64,000 bases of DNA from Niebla homalea (lineage: Eukaryota > Ascomycota > Lecanoromycetes > Lecanorales > Ramalinaceae): NCBI GenBank assembly GCA_019925105.1, contig JAHGAU010000026.1, positions 434,001-498,000 of the forward strand, written 5' to 3'. Positions 56,018 to 64,000 of the stretch are shown here, in pieces. Each line of letters begins with the position of its first letter. Position 1 is the stretch's first letter. The notes under the pieces were generated by a model, which made no database searches, was not told the DNA's origin, and saw nothing but the letters and a program-made list of their open reading frames with translations. The translations under genes were made by a program, and so were the position numbers.

Positions 56018-56327
56018 TTTAGTGGGGAGCGGCCCTAGCCAGCGGGTGATGATGATGATGGAGGTGATGGGAGCAAGCTTACCGAGACAAGACCGAGGAT
56101 GCTGTGGGTGGTGAGATTTCTTTTTTACGCGAATGAGAAAAGGCCATTGCAGACGGTGAGAGGGGAAAGGTACATTCATGGTGTTGTGACGAGACAGGAA
56201 CACGAATTAGTTGGAATTTCAGTCGTGGGAGTTGTCTGGCTGTCCAAACATGACCCATCCGCAAATGTCTTCAGAAGCAATTGGATTCGAATGCAAACCA
56301 CGCAAGCTCACCTCTTGGATAGTGAAC
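56018..56327. other. Convergent 3' spacer
   Basis: Spacer between the secreted protein gene and PRP40; a GATGATGATGATG run lies at 56,046-56,060. No gene is seen. Confidence 0.45.
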
Positions 56328-58696
56328 CTACTCCTCTTCTACCATCTCCCCCTCCTCACTCCCCGAATGAACCGCAATCTCCTCCTTCTTCGCTTCCACG
56401 ACCTTCGGCGTCGGTGGCGTTTTCCTCCTCTCCCTCCTGGGCCTCTTTCTTGCGCTTCCCACACTCTCACCGTCACTGTCCCCACGTCTTCTCCTTCCAC
56501 TCCCACCCCTCTGATCACCATAGTCTAATTCGTCCCTGCCGCCCCTAGGATCCGCCCTGCTACGATATAGATCATCTCGCTCTCGACGGTGATCGCGGTT
56601 ATAATCCCTCGGTAAACGAGTTCCACGATCGCCACGCTCTCGATCACGTTCTCTTGAGCGTGGATGCGGCGGTGGCGGTGAAAGACCTGTAGTGCCAGAC
56701 TTGTGGTACTGTCGCTCCCGATCGGCCATCGCCTTCCGCCTCTCGGCTTCATAGACGTCAAGCTCCGGTGTGCGACGTCGGTCACTGTGTCTGCTAAAGC
56801 CATTACGGGGTTCGCGTTCACGGTCGCGGTCACGTAGAGTGTCACGATGGTGCCGGCTGCTTCCGGTGTGGCGCTCGTGGGCTTCGATGTCATCTTCCTT
56901 CTCCTTGAGGCGGCGCAGGACTTTGTCAAAGGCTTGCTTACGCAGGCCATCGGTCTCAAGAGCCTTGAACTCATCAAAGTGGGAGATTTGCGGGCGAAGG
57001 TCATCCCAGGTAGTGGCGCTGGTGACGGGAGGACGGTCGAGGTGTTTAATTTTGGAGCGAAGAGCGTCGACAAGTCTACGTTGATGCCGTTCGGAGGCGT
57101 GCTTATCATCCTCGTTGCGGCGGATGACTTTTTCCAGGAGGCGGTCGAAAATCAAGGTCAGTGTGTCAGGGGTGAGATTCGACGTACGTCGGTCAGTCGA
57201 CATGACTTCAGTAAATTGTTTAAAGGATGTGTGTGGGGTGATCTCGTAGCGCTTGTCTTCGAGCACGTCGTAGACGTCGTTGCGCACAAAGCGAAGGGCA
57301 CGTTCTTCCTCTTCTACCATGTCCCAGAACAGATCCAGAGGAGTAGAGCCTACTTGACCTAAGATAGCAACGTACCTTGAGTCTTCCTTGATCAGAGGTT
57401 GCACATCCATCCACTTCGTTCCGGCTTTGATCTTGCCTTGGTCTTTCAGCTCCCTCAGAAGGTCTATGAAACAGTCTCTATTCTGTCGCTCGCGACGCTG
57501 CTTCAGATTCTTCTCCTTTTGCCGCTCGTCGTTGAAAGTCCGTTCGAGAGACTTGATGTGGTTCTCAAAAGCTGTCAGGATATCTGACTTGCTCAGTGTC
57601 TTGAACTTTTCATCGGCTTGAAACTTATCGTTGGATTGTATAGTCTCCTGAGCTTCAGACCACCTAGTATAAGGCTCCAATTCTAATGCCTTCAAGAGGC
57701 TAACAAGCTCGTCCATGGCTGACTTCCTAGTGATGGCTTCACGCTCGATATTGGCCTTCTTCAGGTCGATGATGTACTCTTCATATAGCTGTCGTCGCTC
57801 AGTATCATCACTGGTGGACCTGAAGATTGTCTCACCCTCAATGATTGGACGTGCTGTCTTCCATCGAGTATAATGCTTGATCTCGGGATGGCTCTTGAGC
57901 ATCTTGCTGAAATCTTGACGTAGCTTGGCGAGCCTCTCTTTGGCCCTGTCTTTCTCCTGGATTCGCACATCCACGGCATACTTCTCGAAGGCGGCTTTCC
58001 GATCCTTAGGATCCTTCAATGCGCGGTACTGCGGGTCTTTGATCGTAGCTCGCATCGTCGACTCCCATGACCAGTCGGGCTGGACATTCGATCTCCGAAG
58101 TAATTTGATGAAGGCCGCTTCAGCCTCTTCGAAGGTGTTATAGTTTGGGTCAGCATTCTCGGGCGCAGTCACTGTAGGACCTCTCGCTCCATTCATGTCA
58201 TTTCCACCGTAGCCTATCTGACGTTCAGGCCCAAGCCGATCCCCCAAATCATCCGCCTGGAAATTGTTCATGGATGATGTACCTCCAGCAACAAATTGCG
58301 GGGCCCTATTCCCAGTCATCAACCGCTTTGCAAAAGCAGGATGGGAAGTACGTACGGCATAGCAGGTCTTGATGTAGCTCCAGCTTGAGCAAGCTTTTGT
58401 TGATAAGCTTCTGGCATTGTCCATGAGCTCTCTTTTGTCGTCTTGTTCGCCCAATACTTTTTGCCCTCCTTCGTTGTGTACTCTTCCCATGCTTGTATGG
58501 CAAGCTCACGCTGTGGATGTCAGCCAGAAACCAGATTTCCGTGAATGCAGTTTACCTCAGCTGGTGACAACAAGTCTAGAGGCTTCGTCCATTGCGTTTT
58601 CTTGGTGATCTTGTTGTAGTAGTAGACGCGCCCATCCTCGGCTCGAGCCTCTTGCCATGAGGCCTGAGGCTCAGGCATACCATTCATAGTCGCCAT
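56328..58696 (-). CDS. PRP40: Prp40, U1 snRNP splicing factor with WW and FF domains
   Basis: Three exons: 58696-58556, 58510-58356 and 58305-56328; 757 residues. Exon 1 holds WW domain 1 (SWQEARAEDGRVYYYNKIT, TQWTKP) and exon 2 WW domain 2 (AWEEYTTKEGKKYWANKTTKE, SSWTMPEAY). The third exon starts PAPQFVAGGTSSM and carries four to six FF domains from ~156 on (TFEEAEAAFIKLLRRSNV, WESTMRATIKDPQYRAL, LLRELKDQGKIKAGTKW, GSTPLDLFWDMVEE). The C-terminus is Arg/Asp/Ser-rich and ends in an acidic GSEEGEMVEEE. Prp40 bridges the 5' splice site-bound U1 snRNP and the branch-point proteins. The RD/RE-rich tail is much longer than in yeast, more like metazoan PRPF40. Reading only the large frame would lose both WW domains. 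Confidence 0.95.
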
Positions 58697-59957
58697 CAAA
58701 AGAATATGGTGTCACGGAAATGAAAGTTCAGGGTAGAATATGACGGATCGAGTTGGGATGTGAGTGCTATGAAAGTAATATCATTGCAATTATTTCGTTC
58801 ATCGTGGTGCAAGGCGATCTCACCGATCACCTACGATCCAGTCAAATTTCCAGATTCGAGCCGGCAGAACTTCGGAGATATAGTAAATCATAAACTTTCG
58901 ATACCTACACCAAGAAGCGGATTAGTATATGATAGTAAGGCCTAGGTACAACACTCTCGGCACGTTCCAATGACACGAACAATCATCAGAATATGATGCA
59001 GCTACGACTCGTTGCGGCAAATTTTTGCTGCATCGCCTTTAGAATATAGCTTTGTTGACTTGGCAAGTGGCAAGCAAGTATATCTACTCGTATATAGTAT
59101 CTAAGAGCTTGCACAGATTAGTCTTCTGATTGATGAGCGCAAGGATGATACTAGTTTAGGATTTTGTCTTTCAATTTAAATTGTCCATTGCTAAGAGGGT
59201 CACTCAGACCTCCGGCCGAGATATCAATCGATGTTGCCTTGGTAAACATCAATCCGAAAACATCGCCAGCGATCAGCATCAGTGTGGCAAGCAAAGAATT
59301 GTCTGGCGCTGGACGAAGGTGGGTAGCTCCGGCTCCTTCCTCAGAATTGTACCAGCCATCCCTGGATTGTCACATTGGAATCACATCATCAGCGCCTCTT
59401 CATTGGCTTATCGATCGTTGTCACTTCAGCAAGGCTGATTGGAAACACATCGTGCACAGTAGCCTGGCTATCAGATGTGAGCAAGTCGTTCCACATCCAT
59501 GTTCACAGTTCTTTGAAATCCTTTCTGTTTGAGCCCAGTATATGTCATCCATCATCCGACCTTAGTGCCTTCAATTTCAGGCCCAAGGCCGCGGTATCTG
59601 AGGAGAGGGTGAGCTAGGATACCCTAGCTTGGTACCTAATACTTGTTCATGCAGTGCTCTCACACCTATCTGGACTTGAAATTGGTCTTGGCGGCTGAGA
59701 GCTCTCACAAGTGCTGGAATCAAGAACGGGTCAGTTAAATGTTGGGCAAGGCCCTGTGCTAAATGTACACCTTGTCCCCTTGTTAGTGTTGCCAAGGAGG
59801 AACCATAATAACATCCAATGTGCCTTGCATTTCTGAATGCAGATAGAGAAGTCACAATAAAGATATCGACTTCGTAAGTTATACTTTCCAAACCCTCATA
59901 ATCTCTTACAAAACCTTTCCCAAACCGTCATGCTTCTATCCTATGTCCTATTTTGCA
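58697..59957. other. Intergenic 1.3 kb between PRP40 and DNA2
   Basis: PRP40 promoter plus the DNA2 3' flank. AT-rich, with frames up to 122 codons on the plus strand (59164-59532) that have no motif and overlap others. I call no gene. Confidence 0.45.
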
Positions 59958-62900
59958 TTATGATGCATCGTTTACAATATCCCTCAAAATCGGCCTTTTC
60001 CCCAGCAAAGCCTTCATATCCAGCTTTCCCTGTTTTGCAGGCAGCCTCCTCCCCGTCCTATTCTCTTTGCCGTACCCAGCACTACCTAGCGCCGTCTTTC
60101 TCTCACTGATTGCTTCAGCACTGGCCTCAACACTCCCTTTTCCCGATATCTGAGTCCCAGCATCTTCGAACACATGTCCCTCGCAGGCATTCATAGGAAG
60201 GTCGTACCACCACCCTTGGCTAGACATCAACTCAATGAGATCCTTTAGTAGATCATTACCCATGAGGGTGCTCTTGCTGCCGAGGATCAACAGCTTACTA
60301 CGAGCTCGGGTCAGAGCGACGTTGACTCGGCGCCAATCCTTCAACAACTCGCCCACGCTTTGCTGCTCGTTACTTCGCACTAGCGAGAGCACCACGACTT
60401 CTTTGTCCCGGCCTTGGAACTTGTCGGCCGTGTTCATTTCCACGCCGGATCGATGGCGTAGTGATTGTCTCATCAGAGCTAATTGCGAGCGGTAGAGAGT
60501 GACGACTCCGATGTCACTTGGCGGGATGCCTACCGTCATGAGCGATTCGACAACCTGAGACATCAACATAACTTCGCATGGATTCGTGATCCGTGACCCG
60601 TGCTCCAAGACCTCTCGAGATTGAGGTAGAAGAGCGTCGGTGTTTACGAAGCAGGCTTTTGTGGTGGCGTCGAGAAGATCACGGATCCAGCAGAACTTGC
60701 GACTTGGGCTTAGACAGATATGGCGGGACTTTCCGGCGCCCACTGTTTCGGCTGTGTGGTGATGTTGCTTAAGGGCACCAATGTCTGGTATGTGAAGAAA
60801 TCGATGAGCTATGCTCTCTGTGCCGCACTTCAAGCGTCCATTATAGATAAGGGTATTGCTCAATGACATGATCTCTTCACACATACGGTATTGATGTTCC
60901 AGATTGGTGACGGATGTCGGGTGCTTGTCTGAAAGAGTCTTGAAAAGACTCACATCCAGACCTCCCTCGAGAGCCTCCTTATTCTGGACTAGCGGTGGCA
61001 ATTGAAAATGGTCTCCGACCAATATGAACTTTTTTGCCATACGGATCGGACCTAGACAAACTGGCAGTGTGATCTGCGATGCCTCGTCGACAATGCAGTA
61101 ATCGAAGATGCGCTGATTGAATATAGCATGGTTGATGCCTAGGCAGGTAGTGGCCACCACTTGCCGGGTGTAGCATGCTTTCAATTCTTCGATAGACTTC
61201 ATGGGCAGCCCCCCGAGATCCGCGAATTCTCGGACTTCATGATGAACCTTGGCAATTGCACCGAGGCGAAAGATGCCAATCTTATCGGCCTTCAGCTTTA
61301 GTAGGATGTTGTCCACGGCCGAATGCGTGTAAGAAGTAAGCAAGACACTTTTGCCTTGCCCAACCAGAGCACGGATGATATGTGCAATAGTGGTCGTTTT
61401 GCCCGTACCAGGCATACCAAGAACAAGTGCATAGTCTTTGGCACTCATCACCTTCTCAATTGCTGCACGTTGATCGACGTTTAAAGCATCCTGGGTTGCC
61501 ACATCCCCGAGGGAGTAATGTGAAGAAATAGCATTGAATGTCGGTGGGGCAAGGTCGACGATCAGCCTTCGGAGGGCGTGGACCCCGAAGGCATCCTTTT
61601 CCATAAGCCGGATGAGGTTGTTGCGCACTAATGCCATACCATTGCTGAATTCATCCTTGTCTAATCGGTATATTACAGGCTCTTCAGGCTGTTTGGGTGT
61701 TGCGGTTGCGCTGACATTGTCTTGCTCGACAATTTCCATGATCCCGGAGAACACCTGGTTGGTGTTCGCATCAAATCCTTTCTTTTTCGAACGAGCATTG
61801 TGGAGCCGTCGATCCACAGTCACCTCGATGCGTTGCCTCCTGACCCCAGTCACAAATCCATTGGCAAGTGCGAAGTGGCCTCTCTCGTCAGAGACCACGA
61901 TCGGCTCGCCGAGGACGATCTGTGATTCTGTGAAAGTGAAGTTTGCGGCAGGCGCTTGCTTCTCGAGCGAATAGCGAAATCGATTCGCTTTGGGAGCATC
62001 GATGTTCTCTTGAAACGAGCTCGATATGACAATGAGTCCCCCAAAGCAACGGCCCAGCTTTTCTCGCTCCGAGCTCTGCATGCTCCATAGTTCTCGTCGG
62101 AATCTCATGATATCACTTTCTTCTTTCGTGAGAAGTAGGTCCCACTTCCGGAAGAAGCTTTGATGAGCTACATTAAGGTGCCGAACAACGTCGTCAAATT
62201 TCTCCCCCATGCCGCTCGTCTCGCCTGTACCGTCGTCAATGAGCTTGTGATAGATGAAACACGGCGTTTGCGCATAGCATTTGCCGCAAGTATATGCTCG
62301 CCCGAGCATTTTTGGCAACTCGGTACGATTGCGGACGAAGCTGGCAACCTCATTCCGTTGGACAATCATTGGCACTAGCTCGTGACGAACGCTCCGGATG
62401 CTTGATATTTCAGATGACTGCATGTAGTACAATATCCCACAAGCAATCTCCACATCTACCACGAAGTATAAGTCAGCATAGTGTCCAACCTGATACACGA
62501 ACATATCCTTCTCACCGTATCTGTCAGACAGTAGTAACGAATATAAAGCGGTCTGAGCTTTGTGAGCAGCGCTTATATGCTTGCCTGTTTTCAATTCGAA
62601 GGGAACTGTTAGAGTCTTTGCACCATCCTCTTCTTCCAAATGGATCTGAACAGTGGCGTCAATGTTTCCTTTCAGACCGTACATGGGCGACCAGACATGC
62701 TCCTCGACTTCAAGAAGTTTGTTGACGCTCATTAAAGCCTGCCCACCATTGCGATCCCGTACCACTGCATTAGGCTATCCGAAGTCAGCCTACGATAACA
62801 AGCGAAGTCATTTCCACCTACTCTCGGGGTCAATGACATGAACATGGCGGCCCATGCCTGCAAATCCTTCACCCTAGCTTTGAGTTGGTCGGCGGCCATT

Positions 62901-64000
62901 ACCTGCTCGATACTGACCTCGAATAAGCACTCTAGATATCGGGAACAAGTTCGCTCGATTAGCGTAGACATAAAGTCGTCGTCCCAACGGTTCGCCTTCA
63001 ATGCCTCCTGGAAGATCTCGTGTAGCATGTGACCATATATCGTGGCCTGATTGGGATCGCTCGTTGTTTTGACACGGTCCTGGAGGACCGCTTTGCGCGT
63101 ACATGTAAAGGAGTCACCAACCACGGTGGAAGATATGAGGTGATCAGGGTGAATTATAAGCAAGTTTTGAGAATTGTCGATGAGACACTGACCGTAGCGA
63201 TCAAACTCCCCTACGACATGCACGAAGGAGCCCAACGTACAGGGACTATCGAGCCAGGCTTGACGAAGCGTTAAGGCTTTGATTTCCTTACTTCTTTCGC
63301 ATTGGATAGACAGTACCTGGCACTATAAGTAATGTACACACTTTCTGAACAGAGAGGAAGCTCACCTTTTCAGCTAGCATGCGGCCATTGCCGCTATCAT
63401 ACATACTGCTTGCTACTGAAGTGATTATATACCGTTGTAGAATCTCAGCTTTCCTGTCATACTTCATTAGTCAGCCTACACTGCTAGCTGACCGGGTTAA
63501 ACAGATCTTACCATCGATTGAGATAGTAATCCTGGCTTCTGGTCTTGGGTAGATCGCGCACATTCCGCGGCTATTTGTTCAAAGTCGGAGTCATCCCCAA
63601 AATCCTCATCGTCAGATATTACCTCGAGGGGCGGTTGGGTATTTGGGGCCGGCCCTGGTGATGAGGCAATCATCCTGCTTCTCGCGATCCTATCCGTTGT
63701 TGTTGCATCTATTGAATTGATGTCAGGGGCAGAAGGCTGCGTGTCGTATTTGGCGCAAACATCGTCAAGATCAGCAGCAAACTCGTCAGCGTCCTCATCA
63801 TCGAATTCATCCTTGTGAAGACTGTCTTGCCGTGCAGACAAGTGGCCCGTCTGCATTTGCCGCCATTTGTCACAGCCATCTGTCGGATGAGCATCCTGTA
63901 GTGGCGGCCTGGTCCTTGACAGCACAGATTGATCTAATTCCTGATGGTTCATGCGCGTCGCGCTGTCTTCTTTCTTTGGAAGAACCTGCACGGAAGTCTC
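59958..64000 (-). CDS. DNA2: DNA2 nuclease-helicase, N-terminus beyond the window edge
   Basis: Partial, at least four exons: 64000-63512, 63461-63366, 63322-62822 and 62774-59958; about 1,300 residues seen. Joins give LLSQSM-YDRKAEILQRYIITS, MLAEK-CQVLSIQCERSKEIKALTLRQAW and MSLTPR-PNAVVRDRNGG. The acceptor before YDRK is the least certain. The RecB-type nuclease core carries GEFDRYGQCLID, LISSTVVGDSFTCTRKAVLQDRV, YGHMLHEIFQEAL, GNIDATVQI and FELKTGK. With CGKCYAQTPC, the CTRK cysteine makes the four-Cys iron-sulfur cluster. The superfamily 1 helicase follows: VLGMPGTGKTTTIAHII, DEASQ, VGDHFQLPPLV, DKFQGRDKEVVVLSL and RVNVALTRARSKL. Dna2 trims long Okazaki flaps and resects breaks. The visible N-terminal ~160 residues are acidic and disordered. 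Confidence 0.95.

Noticed and set aside
59164..59617. Candidate plus-strand gene between PRP40 and DNA2
   Set aside because: Two overlapping frames of 122 and 85 codons with no motif and no plausible splice sites that extend them.

Overview
The window is nuclear DNA from a filamentous ascomycete (Pezizomycotina); I cannot place it to species. Nearly every gene carries short GT-AG introns of about 45-170 bases with CTGAC or CTAAC branch sites. Gene density is about one per 3 kb on both strands. The content is fungal: IML2, Trs65, a Nup120-type nucleoporin, RLI1, Prp40, GPI-anchored secreted proteins and several fungus-restricted proteins of unknown role. There are no rRNA or convincing tRNA genes, no CRISPR array and no intact transposon. 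Exon coordinates below were worked out by hand from splice consensus, reading phase and family motifs; none is backed by transcripts.

Layout. 0-11 kb, all minus strand: a GPI-anchored secreted protein, an F-box protein, an LARP1-type RNA-binding protein and the GPN-loop GTPase Npa3/GPN1. 11-20 kb is gene-poor: a D-amino-acid oxidase with a damaged or oddly spliced reading frame, a fungal conserved unknown and a single-pass membrane protein. 20-31 kb: an HLTF/Rad5-type HIRAN-SNF2-RING protein, Nup120 and Trs65 sharing a 247-base divergent promoter, and an Mpv17-family membrane protein. 31-38 kb: RAD51, phosphoglycerate kinase, the proteasome/TREX-2 subunit SEM1 and IML2. 38-45 kb: one giant low-complexity protein of about 2,166 residues built from Trp-Gly plus Lys-Lys-Asp-Lys-Lys repeats. 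46-64 kb: CHD1, RLI1/ABCE1, a small secreted protein, the splicing factor Prp40, and DNA2, which runs off the right edge.

Most genes are single-copy housekeeping genes, and I see no biosynthetic cluster or defence island. Three genes act in replication-stress repair (HLTF-like at 20 kb, RAD51 at 31 kb, DNA2 at 60 kb), but unrelated genes separate them and chance is the simplest explanation. The least explained items are the giant Trp-Gly/Lys-rich protein with a possible 36-base in-frame intron, the frame break in the D-amino-acid oxidase, a 12-base exon encoding part of the RLI1 iron-sulfur domain, and the conserved unknown at 15.9-16.8 kb.
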